A DNA stretch of 64,000 nt from Adiantum capillus-veneris (Eukaryota; Streptophyta; Polypodiopsida; Polypodiales; Pteridaceae): contig CM043968.1 of the NCBI GenBank assembly GCA_014529385.2, positions 22,883,013 to 22,947,012 on the forward strand. Direction: 5' to 3'. Below the pieces are notes generated by a model, which was given only the letters and a program-made list of their open reading frames with translations, searched no databases and was not told the DNA's origin. A program made the position numbers and the translations under genes. This document shows positions 1 to 11,968 of this stretch, piece after piece; within the stretch, counting starts at the first letter, position 1; every line of letters starts with the position of its first letter.

Positions 1-248
1 CGGTTGGAATGGAGCACTTCTTATCACTACACCTACATATTGTTTGTTACATATAGTTACCTCCCTTGGGTGTCTATCCGCCTGGAAATAGGTTTGACTA
101 GGGAGAATCCTTGCGGAGGGTATAGGTGGTTGCAAGTGCTTGGACTCGTTTTTTGCTTTATGTTTATATGTATATTATTTTACTTTATTGTACAATTGTT
201 CAATTATATTTTGTTTTTCAAAAACTTATTATTTTTACGATTGTATGA

Positions 249-2579
249 ATGTATAGGTGGCTTGTGAATTTGTCATGTATGCCAATGCTTGCTCTCAAAA
301 AATCAATGCAACTACTCCTAGTTGCCCATCGACTGATGGTGAAGTATCAAACAATGAAGATTCCAATAAAGGGAAGCGCAAGGCCGTTGATGGTAAGGTG
401 TCACGGCATGAGTGGCAATTTTTTTGACAATGTAAGATCATTTATAGATTGGCGTTGAAAATTATGTGACAAAGAAAAGTCAAGAGGTGCACCTCCTATT
501 AGGGAACACTTCCTTGGATCAGGGAATGGAACAACTAATAGGTCTAATCGAGGCAGATGTAGTGGTGTAGGTCATGAGAGTGCCACGAAATGCTTGAGAG
601 AGTTGTTTAGGAGGTGTAGGCAATGCAAGGCAACCTAGAATACTGACTCCAATCCGTCATGCTTCAGAGCACCAAGGCAGTGCTACCTCAACACAAGGCG
701 GACAAAATAGTGGTGCACCCTCCATGCCGACCAACACACACACACACAAAGAGCTAGCACTCAAGATGGATTGTCCGAGTTTAGGGTTAAAATGTATAGA
801 ACAAGGCAAGTAAGTTAGAGCAAAGCTTTTGATAAATTGCTCTTGAAGAGGCACAATCTGCTCTTGCACAAGCTATCTATTTTACAAGCGGTCCTATGTT
901 GATGGTCACCTGAGAGTCATGGAAGCATGCATGGAAGAAGATTGGTGAGTATGGGGCTGGATTTTCCCCTCCATCATATCATCAAATGCGGACAACCTTC
1001 TTGGATAAATGCTTCAATGACACCCAAAAAGAAGTTGATAGAATGATCTTGAAATAATTTGATCAAACAGGATGCACTATAGTCATTGATGGATGGTCAA
1101 ATGTCCAAAGTAGGCCGCTCATCAATGTTATGATATTCAGTCCTTGAGGGGAGTGCTTCATTAAATCGGTTGACAGCTCAGGTGAAGTCAGGGAGCTATA
1201 TAGTTGATATAATCATAGGAACAATTCATGAAGCTGGTGTCCAAAATGTAGTACAAGTGATAATTGACAATGCCAAAAATTGTAGAGCAGCGGGTCGTCT
1301 CTTGGAGGAGCACTTTCCTAGCTTGTACACGTTTGGTTGCAATGCACATAGCTTGAATCTTGTGTTGTAGGATTGGTATAAGAAAGAGGACACTGATTGG
1401 TTCAAAATCTTTATAGATAATGCAAGGAAGGTGGTGAAGTTTATTTTCAAGAGACAACGTGTGCTAGACATGTATCGGCAACGTATGTCCACAATATTGA
1501 ATCTTTCATGTGAAACCATATTTTGCACTAACTTCTACAGTATGGAGAGTCTTTTGCAAAATAAAAATGTTGTTTTGGAGACATTTTTTTGTGCAGGCTT
1601 CTATGAGTAGGAAGCAGAGCAACTAGTACGAGTAAAAACAAAGGTTCAATCTGTGAAAGAACTTATTGACAATAGACACTTTTGGTTTGATGTTGGGGAC
1701 ACATACTTGGTGATGAGGCCTGTGATGATATCTTTGCGTCAGTTTGATCTTAAATTACTTAATATAGGAAAGGTGTACATGGGTTGGTATTATGCTCAGG
1801 AGAGATTGGAACTCTCCTTCAGAGCCAAAAAATTGTTTGATCAAGCCCTAGAGAGCACCTTTTAATAAGATAAAAGAGATATATTAAATAAGTATGTACA
1901 TGCTCGATGGGTTAGTGCACATAGCCCACTACATAGTGTTTCTTTTCTGCTTGATCCAGAGTACTGGAACATGGATTGTGATGATTTAGATGAGAAGGTG
2001 TTTGAAGACTTCTATGATGTGGTAAGTAATTTCTACAGCAATCCAGATGATCAAGCCCAAGCAGTTACCAACCTGACAAAGTACAGGGTAAAGGCCTTTT
2101 CAATTTGGAGTTTGTGCAAAACCTTGCATCGGAACAACCAGCATGGAGATGGTGGCTCATGAATGGTGCTTCGGCACCTACATTGCATCAATTGCCCGTT
2201 AGGGTTCTTGCACAATGTGCTGCCAATTCAAGTTCCAAGAGAAACTGGAGTATGTACAACTATGTACACTCAACTATTCGTAATTGACTTCTCAGTCGGG
2301 ATCGAGAAATTGGTTCATCTATACTGCAATCGAAGGCTACTTAGCAATATTCAATCTGAAAGGTATGAAGAAGATAGACCACGGTGGAGTGTGGATATGA
2401 ATGAGGATGACCAAGAGAAAGGGGAAGAGGTGACAGTTGAAGAACTGGAGTTCTGTGAGCTTGGTGGATGTTCTTTGCTTGAATTGAATGCGAACCTTGA
2501 GGTGGATGATTTTCCTTGTACTCGGCAACGAAGGGCATTGTGGAGCGATGATGTAAACACATATAACATTGTAGGTTAA
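249..2579 (+). pseudogene. hAT transposase pseudogene (DUF659 type)
   Basis: Decayed hAT-superfamily transposase, which in life would bind element ends and catalyse cut-and-paste transposition. In order: a weak BED-finger-like stretch (about 400-520, including IREHFLGSGNG), then a DUF659 core (about 1060-1370) with IVIDGWSNVQSRPLINVM, NAKNCRAAGR and FGCNAHSLNLVL, then the C-terminal dimerisation region (about 2160-2340) with SSSKRNWSMYNYVHSTIRN followed by the IEKLVHLYCNRRLL segment. An acidic tail ends at 2579. Several in-frame stops (near 1050, 1146 and 1368) and a frameshift near 2285 show it is dead. Terminal inverted repeats and an 8-bp target duplication were not found, so the element limits are unknown. 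The family assignment is firm; the exact start is not. It differs in sequence from the three minus-strand hAT copies at 37.9-49.2 kb. Confidence 0.85.
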
Positions 2580-2667
2580 CACTTCATTGAAATGAAGAAC
2601 AATTGAATGTAATGCAACCCTTTTTTTTGTGGCTTGTGGCCCATGGACAAAGTGACATACCACAACT

Positions 2668-2678
2668 TTTATTTTATT
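2668..2678 (-). promoter_or_regulatory. candidate poly(A) signals of the kinase-RING gene
   Basis: On the minus strand two overlapping AATAAA hexamers lie about 270 nt past the stop codon of the RING exon (2947-2949). The rest of 2580-2946 has no coding sequence that I recognise, so it is a plausible 3' untranslated region. The placement is inference; AT-rich DNA gives such hexamers by chance. Confidence 0.35.
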
Positions 2679-2946
2679 GCCATTTAAGACGGTAGTATGA
2701 GCAGTGCCATTTACAAAATTAAAACGTATCATAAATTTGTTTGCAATTCCAATGGAAAACTTTACACACTCTGAATTTATAACATTACTTTATGCACCAA
2801 GGAAGACTATGAAACCTTCATGGATCAATTTACCAACATTCAAAAAGTCACAGTAAGTTTTACAAGGCCAATGTTCAATGCAAGGGAGATATATACAAGG
2901 GTCATAAGAGTCACTGCAGGCCTCTCCAGGCTAAGATATTTACAAT

Positions 2947-3129
2947 TTACAAAGATAAATTCAAACTATCCAAAATAGAGTCTCTCTCCCTTGTAGTTGT
3001 TGCCAATAAGCATTGATAGTCTTTCTCCATTTTTAATATGGAATACATAATCTCGTCAATCAGAGCCTTGCAAATGTGGCATTCTTTTTTATTTACCATG
3101 TTTTGCATGAGACATGGAAAATGATACAT
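2947..3129 (-). pseudogene. 3' end of kinase-RING gene (second half of RING finger)
   Basis: Last part of the minus-strand host gene whose 5' part lies at 15504-18127. Read on the minus strand, this piece begins inside a RING finger: the YHFPC segment, ten residues, then C-H-I-C, which supply the last metal ligands, followed by a short charged C-terminus and stop at 2947-2949. The CACTA element at 3130-15503 separates it from the first half, which ends ...ACGHM at the other junction. Removing the element and one copy of the CAT target duplication leaves a single open frame across the joint. RING fingers are usually E3 ubiquitin-ligase modules; that function here is inference from the fold alone. 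Confidence 0.7.
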
Positions 3130-3141
3130 CGCTACAACAAA
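3130..3141 (+). repeat. CACTA left terminal inverted repeat
   Basis: CGCTACAACAAA pairs with the inverted CACTACAACAAA at 15492-15503 with one mismatch. Directly preceded by the CAT target duplication. Confidence 0.85.
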
Positions 3142-3149
3142 TCCCAAAG

Positions 3150-3320
3150 TTATCGACGCCTTATATATCGACGCCCGTACCTTTCCACGCGGATATCGAC
3201 GTTCTTTTACCGCGTCGAAATAGCCGTCGCTATGCACGTGGAAATACGCGTGGCAAGGCATGATTTTCCACGCATATATTGACGGACATTACCACGCGTA
3301 TATCGACGCACTTTTTGACG
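3150..3320. repeat. CACTA left subterminal repeats (TCGACG motif)
   Basis: Short stretch with repeated TATCGACGC, GTCGAAAT, CCGTCGC and TTGACG units in both orientations. The same motif family recurs at 15355-15480 at the opposite end and not in the body of the element. In En/Spm such subterminal repeats bind the TNPA-type protein; that role is inferred here. Confidence 0.7.
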
Positions 3321-3431
3321 CTAAAAAAATGGGGAAAAAAAGGGGAACCCGTGCACAGGGGCCATTTTCACCTTCAACGCGCACGCTCAGATCTTGGCCG
3401 AAACCTGCTGCGTAGGTATTATGGCACTCTT

Positions 3432-3502
3432 CCCCCCCCCCCCCCCCCCTCCAAACCCCTCTCTCTCTCTCTCTCTCTCTACATCGTGTGTGTGTGTGTG
3501 TA

Positions 3503-3562
<60 letters not shown>
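3432..3562. repeat. compound simple repeat: C18, (CT)n, (GT)n, (GA)n
   Basis: Eighteen C residues (3432-3449), a CT run (about 3459-3480), a GT run (3486-3501) and a GA run (3507-3562) lie in succession. The CT and GA runs are complementary and could fold into a long hairpin with the GT run in the loop. Open frames across it read poly-Pro or Leu-Ser and are not genes. Confidence 0.95.
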
Positions 3563-3564
<2 letters not shown>

Positions 3565-3995
3565 AATGTATGCATAGGAAATTAAAATTAAAGAAATAAA
3601 TGAAATGAAATGTTATATTAACGTCTTCAAAAGGTCAAAGTGACCTATGAGACCAAAAACTTACAATGTGGTGGATCTGATACAAAGTAAGAATAACAAG
3701 ATGACAAAATGACAAAATAAAATATTATGGAATCCTAAACTGCTGGGTGTGGACTAAGCACCTAAAACAGCTAGCTTGGATAGGTAGATCATAGGAGATC
3801 CAGCATCTGTCTCGCTGGCGGACCTCATCAATCTCCTCCATGGTCAATAGTCTGACCGGGCGTTGTGCATGTCGAGCCAAAGTGACCTGGATCCTCTGAT
3901 GCAGCCTCTGTCGATGTTGTGTAGTCTGGCCCTCGCAGTCGTGGGCGTCTGGATCTCCCTAGCTCAGTCGCTCGTTGGATCAGTAGAGAGATAGG
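3563..3995. other. CACTA 5' non-coding region
   Basis: Non-coding sequence between the first microsatellite and the GA-rich block. No gene, promoter or RNA is recognised. Confidence 0.5.
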
Positions 3996-4620
<625 letters not shown>

Positions 4621-4840
4621 CTCCCTCTAGAAGAAACTATGGAACTAAAATAGGCAAAGGGGTTTTGTCCGCTACATGCATTGCCATGTACACCTGGAAG
4701 TGCACGTATGTGTCTACCCATATAGGATTTGACCAATAAAGACGAAATTTTGATCCGGTGGTCCTGATCTCCGTACACCTTTTGACCGAGGTGTACGGAG
4801 ATTGGGCAAGACTAGAGAATGCGAGGTAGTTTACATTGTG

Positions 4841-4856
4841 AGGAGTATATATATTA
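4841..4856 (+). promoter_or_regulatory. candidate TATA box for tnp2
   Basis: A TATATATATT stretch lies about 30 bp before the ATG at 4881. The spacing would give a very short leader. Weak, composition-based call. Confidence 0.3.
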
Positions 4857-4880
4857 AAACAACATTCATAATCATTGTAG

Positions 4881-7800
4881 ATGGCAACGTCGTCAACTAA
4901 CATGGAGGAAAAGATTGCATGCTCGTGCACGCTCTGCAAGTATCAAATCTTGCGCAAGCGTAGGATATGTAATGAGCATGTGCACAAGTACGGAGAGTTT
5001 GCTAGATAAACCGTACAGAATCTACGATACGACTCCTACAGAACGGGCATTGATTTTCACGACATAGCACCTACATCTGAGAGAGAGAGAAAAAGGATTA
5101 TGCATGAAGGTCCGACCAATATAGAGCTAAGGATGGAAGCAGAAAAGGGCTTACAAACAGAAGACGACGGCATGCAGGAGCTGCTTGATGCCTTCTTCCA
5201 GACAAGCGAGGAGAACGCTAACGAAGTAGCACTAGAAGCCGTGCGCCTATCTCCTGAAGACATGTTGAGGAAGTTGGCACGTCAACCAATCTATGAAGGT
5301 GCCAAAATATCCGTGCTTCGTACTTGTCTGGCGTTTTTGAATCTTCAGTCAGTGTACGGGTGGTCAGATGCAAGCGTCACTGCTTTGTTTAGGTACGTAA
5401 TTTACAAAAGAGATTTTCCGATTGCAAGGGTGACGTGCTTGAAGAGCTTTTTAATTTAATGTGGCTTAAACAGGTTGTTACTTCTTCCGGCTGGCAATGA
5501 AATGCCCCCCTCCAGGCCAAACGCAAAGCAACTATTGACCTCAGTTGGCTTGGACTACAACAAGATTCATGCATGTCCAAATGATTGCATTCTTTTTCTC
5601 AATGAATTCGTAGATTGTCAGTCGTGTCCTAAGTGTAGAGCAATGCGCTACAAACAAGATGCAGTTGGCGAGACAGTGTCAGCTAAAGTGTTGCGGCATT
5701 TCCCTATTATTCCTAGGATAAAAATCATGTTTCGTTGTGGCTCCATTGCAAAGTTGATGCGGTGGCATTCTACGAATAGATCCACTGACGCAACATTTCG
5801 GGTGCCCGCTGATTCAAAGGCCTGGAGGCACATTGAAGATACCTGGCCACATTTTAAGAGTGAACCACGCAATTTGCGTTTGGGCATGGCAATGGATGGA
5901 GTCAATCCATTTGGCTTGAGAAGCTCGTCATGGAGCACTTGGCCTGTGTGCACTATCAATTACAACCTCCCGCCGTGGCTTGCCATCAAGAAGGGTCATT
6001 TGATATTAATCTTGATTGTACCTGGTAAGTTCAAGGCAAAAAACATGGATGTTTATCTAGCTCCACTAGTTGACGAGATTCAGAAGTTATGGCATGGGAT
6101 CGACATAGCAGATGCGGTTGAACCAGTAGGAGAACATCATGCAAGGATCCATGGACTTCTTATGTGGACTATGCATGATTGGCCAGGATACGGAGAAGCT
6201 TCTGGTAATGGTTCTTGATTTACAAAATTCTCGCTATTCGCAAGCACTTTGCCTTGGCCTGATTCATGCTTTAACTTTATGCAAGGCTAACAACTTCGGA
6301 ATACAATGCATGTCCAATTTGTGGGCAGTCTTTGGATGTGCGCTATTCTACCTCTCTTCGAAAGATAATTTATCAAGGCCACCACTGTTATCTTCCAGAT
6401 GGCCATTACTTGCGCGAAGGTCAACTTGGTCGTGTCGAATGTCGTCCTATGCATATACAAGAGTGGCGTCGTCGATCGGAGCAACATGAGGGGCAACCTC
6501 TTCCAGGAATGAAACGTTTATCCATTCTCCATACGTTGCCGTACTGGGGTGATCTACTAATTAACCATTTGTTGGATCCAATGCATATATTCAAGAATGT
6601 GGGAGAGCTCCTCTGGAAGACAATTATGGGAATGAAAGACAATCGAGCTTCACGAGATGATTTGCAGTCAATTGGAAAAATGCCAGAGCTGTGGCCTTTC
6701 ACCAATGCAGCTGGCCAAACAAAACTTCCAAGAGCGCCATGGGTATTGCTAAAAAGTGAAGAGCGACAAGTTAAAAGGGTGATTTTAGAGTTCAGGACGC
6801 CAACAGGATATATGCGATGTCTCAAGACAGCATTCACCTATGACGATCAACTGTCAGGACTGAAATCACACGACTGGCATAAGTTCTTGCAATTCATTCT
6901 TCCAATTGAGATCAAGGGGTGTTTAACGGAGGAAGTGCGGACCTGCATTTACAAGATTTTAGAGCTAGTGCGGTGGATCTCTTCCAAGGAGATACGGGAG
7001 GAATCTATTGCAGTCGCAAGGGCTAACTCCATTGAGGCAGTTTGCATGATTGAGAAGTATCTATCCACGAGCTGGCTAACTATCCAAATGCACTTGCTCG
7101 TCCATGTAGTAGATGAGGTTGCAGTGGCAGGTACAGTCCACAGCCATTGGATGTTCTTTCTAGAGAGGTTCATGAAAACACTTAAGGGTTTTGTTCACCA
7201 AAAAGCGCGTCCAGAGGGGAGCATGGCAGAAGGATGGCTGGTGCAAGAGTCTCTTGTCTTGACCACCAAATTTCTATCCGTTTCTGACCCAGAAATGCCT
7301 CGACTGTGGAGCGATGAGGAGGATGCAAGACTGGTGTCGAAGAAAATGGACGACACCATGCGAGAAAAGATCACGAGGTTCTGTATACTAAATTCAACGC
7401 CGCCCATACAAAAATGGCTTGAAAGGTACGAAGAAGAGAAAGAGAGACTCAATAGGAAGCGACACGATTTCAAGCTAAGCCGAACGACTAGAGGCTTACC
7501 CTTGCCAGACTATCTCGCTTCTCTACCTGAATTCCCTACAATGGCATGGTTGGACAAGACAGTGAGAGCAGCTCGACAGATCGGAGAACCAATATCTCTA
7601 GAAGAGGAGGAGCTGGCTATTGGATGTGACTGGAAGTAGCATTTTAGAACACAACAAATTGACAGCAGAAGAAACACGTTTGACAGTGGGGTAATGGTTA
7701 GTTTCATGCAAAAGAGCAGGGCCAGTGCCAGAGACATGAATGAGAGCACTAGCAACCTGGATTACTGTGGTCTGGTTTCAAATATCCTAAAAGTCATCTT

Positions 7801-8085
7801 CAGGCGGTTTGAGATGTTTTTGTTGGATGTGAAGTGGTTCAAGGTGATTACTTCTGGTCGCAATGCAACGGTACGCAGAGATGGAAACAAGCTTGTGCAA
7901 ATAGATTCTACAAAGGTTTGGACAGATGCGAGCGACACATTTGCTCTCCCTGAAAATTGCGAGCAAGTGATCTTTGTACCGGACCCTCGAGAGAGACAAT
8001 GGTGGTTTGTGGTTCAGGTTGCTCCAAGAAATAAACAAGTATTTGAAGGGCAAGAGCTCCTGGAGAAAATTCGGTTAGACAACGT
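4881..8085 (+). pseudogene. tnp2 CACTA transposase, exons 1-3 (interrupted)
   Basis: TNP2-type transposase of the CACTA element. The ATG at 4881 opens a transposase-associated cysteine motif (C-S-C-T-L-C, then H). Exon 1 runs to 5392; introns are 5393-5473 and about 6205-6285 (both GT-AG and 81 bp). Exon 2 has IHACPNDCILF, C-x2-C and the Transposase_21 core (MDGVNPFGL, INYNLPPWL, a conserved WT-x3-DWPGYG). Exon 3 has ACPICG, PYWGDLLINHLLDPMHIFKNV, a DUF4218 region (about 6860-7270, with HWMFFLERFMKTLKG and PEGSMAEG) and a DUF4216 region (about 7750-8080, with LDYCGL and VIFVPDP). Lesions: stop at 5007-5009, a one-base phase problem at intron 2, stop at 7637-7639, and a gypsy insertion at 8086. 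Otherwise the frame is remarkably well kept, so decay looks recent. Confidence 0.88.
5393..5473 (+). other. tnp2 intron 1
   Basis: AG|GTACGTAA donor and TTAAACAG acceptor. Splicing joins ...TALF-R to LLLLPAGNE in frame, matching the conserved run of the tnp2 family. Confidence 0.7.
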
Positions 8086-8201
8086 TGTGAGCAGGATGGA
8101 AACACACAGAATGCCTCTATAATGACCCGACACACACTCTTGGAATGATATACACACACACTATGGGGCACCACTAGGCTTACACAATCCACCTGGCCGA
8201 G
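8086..8201 (-). repeat. gypsy 3' LTR remnant (116 bp)
   Basis: Matches the first 116 bp of the full LTR at 11969 with a few substitutions, then switches abruptly to RNase H coding sequence. Confidence 0.85.
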
Positions 8202-9904
8202 TATAATGGCTGTCCTTTCCCTTTTGCAATAGCATGGCTCCAATGGCATCATCCCCTACTAATGGATTTACATAAAACACTTTCTCCCAATCAGGAGCCT
8301 GCATGGCTGACAACCCCCCTAACACCTTTTTCACCTCTTGAAACACTTCTTCACACTTTTCATCCCATTGCAATGGATCATGCTTTGCCACTTGTTGTAA
8401 TGGATAAAGAAGCTGCGAAGACAATGGAATAAACCGTGCCATGTACTTCACTTTGTGTATAAAAGTTTCCAATTGCTTCGTACTCGTAGGTGATGGAAGA
8501 AGAATAATAGACTTAACCTTATCTGGATCAGCCTCAATGCCATTTTCTGACACCATATGGCCCAATAACTTCACCCTTGGCTGTGCTAGATGACATTTCT
8601 TTGGATTTAGTTGTCCTCCACATTCATCATATCGAGCCAATACCATCTGCAGCTTCTCATGGTGTTCAACCCTACTGCTGTAGACACAGAAGTCATCCAT
8701 GAAAGCTTTAACACAACTACCAATGAATGGTTCCAATACCCAATTTGCTCTCTCTTGATAGATATATGGTCCATTTGAAAACCCAAACGGCAATACTGTG
8801 TAGCAATAGCAGCCCCATAAAAGTTGTCTTTGTGTGGTCTTTAAGAGCAATCTTCAATTGAAAATAGCCTGAAAAACCATCACACACGTTGTACCTCTCA
8901 TAACCTGCCACTGAATCCAAGATCTGATCAATGAATGGAAGAGGATATGGGTTCTTCTTAGTGGCTGCATTTAAGGGTTTAAAATCTACACAAATCCTCC
9001 ACTTTCCATCCTTCTTTGGACTAACCACTACTGGACTCACCCATTCTGTGGTCTCCACTGGAACTATAAACCCTGCCTTCAATAACTTGTCCACCTCTTC
9101 TCGCAAGGCTTCCAATTGCTCTTGACCCATCCTTCTTAGCCTTTGCCGCACTGGCTTAGCACCTTCTTTCAGCTCTATATGCATCTCTTCACCCTTGAAC
9201 CCTCTGATCTCTTCATATGAAGTAATGAACAAATCAGGAAAACTAGCCAGCATGTGCAAATATATCTCCTTCTCCATAGCTGAGAGGTCTCCACTGATCA
9301 TTTGTGTCATCAATTCCTGCTTCTTTGACAATTCAACCTTCGTTTGCATCAGCCCTTCAATCACTTCATAAGGCCCTTCACTCTCATCTTCAACTTCATT
9401 CGCAAATGCAACTAAACCAAACTCCTGGATTCCTTTGTCCATCAAAAGAAATGCAACATCAGCATCCTCATCACTGCTGGTAGTGCTATCACTGTCCTCA
9501 TCTATCACCATGGAATAGTCTTCATCACTAGACTCATCCTCATATTCATAAATCTCCTCTAATCGTTTCCTTGTGTCCATATTATAAAGCTTCTTGATAC
9601 CTGTCTTTCCATAGAGGCTAATCGTACCATGTTGCCAATCTTGAACAGCTCCCACTGCACGTAACCACGGTCTTCCCAGTATAATAGGATATGCTCCCAA
9701 CCCTGCTGGCATCACATGAAAATCAACCACTGCCTTTGCATCATATGCTTCCACTTCTAAGCTCTTTACAACTCCCAAACATTTTACTTTCTGATGGTTT
9801 GCCAATCTGATCCGGAAACCTGACACCCCAGCCACTTTGAGACCCATCTTCTCAACACATGAGTGTGTTATGACGCATATTTGGGCTCCGCCATCCACAT
9901 AACC
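8202..9904 (-). pseudogene. gypsy protease, reverse transcriptase and partial RNase H
   Basis: Pol part of the nested gypsy element. Protease begins just after an in-frame TAA that separates it from gag: the active site reads VDGGAQI (usual form D-S/T-G-A) and the flap region ILGRPWLRAVG. After an acidic linker comes reverse transcriptase with SPKKDGKWRICVDFKPLN, DGFSGYFQL and the catalytic FMDDFCVYS, then the connection LGHMVSENGIEADPDKV. A frameshift near 8825 splits the RT. RNase H starts (FYVNPLVGDDAIGAMLLQKGK) with N in place of the first catalytic D and is cut off at about 8202 by the LTR remnant. The FMDDF box recalls the Athila-like branch, but I do not assign a clade. Confidence 0.85.
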
Positions 9905-11422
9905 TTATCCCAAATTTTTCCTTTTATGCCACACATCTACTATTGGAAAAATGTCTGGTAGCTCATCCATTGCCAACACCTTTACTGAACCTCTCTCTGG
10001 CTCTTTCTCCATTGGGTTAACCATCCTCTTCCACTGTCGCTTTAGCTTAGGCACCATCTCTATAAGCTGCCCAAAAGTAACATCTGCCTTCCTGCTCATC
10101 AGATCCTCCTTCAAGTCATAGCTTAATTGCCCATCCCCTAGTGGAAAATCTGAAACATGAAACTTTCGACGAGCTCTCCTTTTCCTCTTGGCCTTGACAT
10201 CCTCGCCTTCATGGCTCTTTCCCTTCTTCTTGCTAGGACCTGGGGCACTTCTTCCTTCCTTTTCCTCTGTGGTCCTCTTCCCAATAGGCATCACTAATGT
10301 ATCCTCTAGCTTTGATGCCTTCTCCAAGGTGACTACACTTAGCACTTTTGTCTTTCCCTTTTCCTCCTGGGTTAATCCACTGGTTCCTTCATCTCCCTTA
10401 ATTTCGATGCCATAATCATTTGACCTAGTTAACATCTGTCTTAGCAATGGATACATGTCTCCCCCCATCGACCTTGGTGGCTTATCACATTGCGGGCTGA
10501 TGTGACCCAACTCTCCACAATTGTAACATGTGGGCATCTGCCTCCAAAACCTACCATTGCTTTGTCCAACACCATTCCTAGGCCTTTCTTCACCTCCTGG
10601 GTGATTCGCAAACCTCCCTCGACCTCGATTATTTCCCACTTGACCTAGCATGTTTAGGCTGAGATTCTTCATCAAATCTACCACTTGCCTCATGTCTTGC
10701 CTTAGCCCATCATCTTGAACTGCTGTAGTGACCACTGCTGGCATAACCTGAGGAGTAACAGAAACCACTAGTTCATGATGAACCCCTGGCATGCGACCTT
10801 GTAAAGAGTCCATAGGCTGAAATTCAGACCTCATGGGCAAAGACTCCACCCCTAACTGGCTCATTTTCCTCAACTTACACTCTTTGTTCCTTGCTACCTC
10901 CAATGCATCTTCATATGTCCTAGGCTTCTTTAGCTCCACTCTCCAACGTATATTCTCCCAAAGATCAGCCAAGAACTTGTCCTTCTTCATCATGTCAGGA
11001 GGGGGTACCTGTGGTGCTAAGGCCTTGCACATCCTCTATGCCAATGAAAACTTTCGTATGTACGCATCTACTGGCTCACCTTCCTTTTGCACTAAAGCCT
11101 GTACATCTTGCCACACTTTGTTAGGATCTTCTATCTTCACAAACTCCACTTCCAACCCATGTCGTAGATTGTCCCAACTCAACCTTACGGGTGGATCAAC
11201 CACATGCAACTCCTCTTCAAATGCTTTGGACCAAACAACCATGAAGCTCCCAAGAAGGCACACCTGACTTATCCTTTGATTTTGCCAAAATTTCAGCAGC
11301 ATAACAACATAAATGCCTTTAAAGACCAAAAAACTAGCCATCATAACTTGAAAAAATTTTGACAGAGTTTCCCCAGAGGTAGAGCAGTGAGAACCCAAAA
11401 TATAGATTGTATATGTATGCAT
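9905..11422 (-). pseudogene. gypsy gag with CCHC zinc knuckle
   Basis: Gag polyprotein, the capsid and nucleocapsid source. The conserved capsid part (about 11270-11036) has the WDNLRHGLEVEF and PVDAYIRKFSLA segments of retrotransposon gag. A single in-frame stop (11033-11035) precedes the rest, which continues without a shift. A zinc knuckle CYNCGELGHISPQC lies at about 10535-10490, then a basic KKKGKSHEGE...KRKRRARRKF stretch. It ends in TAA seven codons before the protease active site in the same frame. The N-terminal limit is uncertain. Confidence 0.82.
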
Positions 11423-11944
11423 AAACTGTCAACAATAGAACCCGAGCATCAAGTAGGAATCATTAGTACATAGCCTATGGCGAGGTCACGAAAAGGGTGC
11501 TCCAACTACTTGTATCACCGAAAGGATCTCCACATTTGAGAATCCCCCAGCTCAATAAAACCTCACGCTATCGACCCTCACACGAAGGCTAATGCAAATC
11601 GCGTATAGTCAAGTCTCAGAAATGACTATCTTCCAGACCAAGTCTCAGAAATGGCTGGGACTGCCAAGAAAAACCCAAGTATGGCTCCACAAATGCGCAC
11701 AATGGCAGTTTCCACAAGTAACGTACAATCCAACAGACAATGCGCTCAAACAGGCACCAAATGATGCATACCCACAACAACTGCAAGTGACACCACTGGT
11801 AGTATATCACTGTACTCCAGCTACTTGTACCTATGTGAATCATCTGTACCTATACCTGTACCTATAACCTGGAACCTGTAACCTGCAACCTGTAATCCCG
11901 AATCTCGAAGCTTGAAGCTCGAAGCAGAAGGTACTCGAAGAAGA

Positions 11945-11962
11945 TCCTCCGTGGGGGCGCCA
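11945..11962 (-). promoter_or_regulatory. gypsy primer-binding site
   Basis: On the minus strand TGGCGCCCCCACGGAGGATC lies six bases inside the 5' LTR. It starts with TGG and looks like the complement of a tRNA 3' end in CCA. I cannot name the tRNA. Confidence 0.65.
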
Positions 11963-11968
11963 AAAGAA

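Noticed and set aside
1188-1528. Minus-strand open frames of 89 and 100 codons
   Set aside because: Shadows of the plus-strand DUF659 core.
3387-3585. Open frames with poly-Pro and Leu-Ser or Glu-Arg runs
   Set aside because: They are translations of C18, CT and GA microsatellites; no start context or conserved domain.
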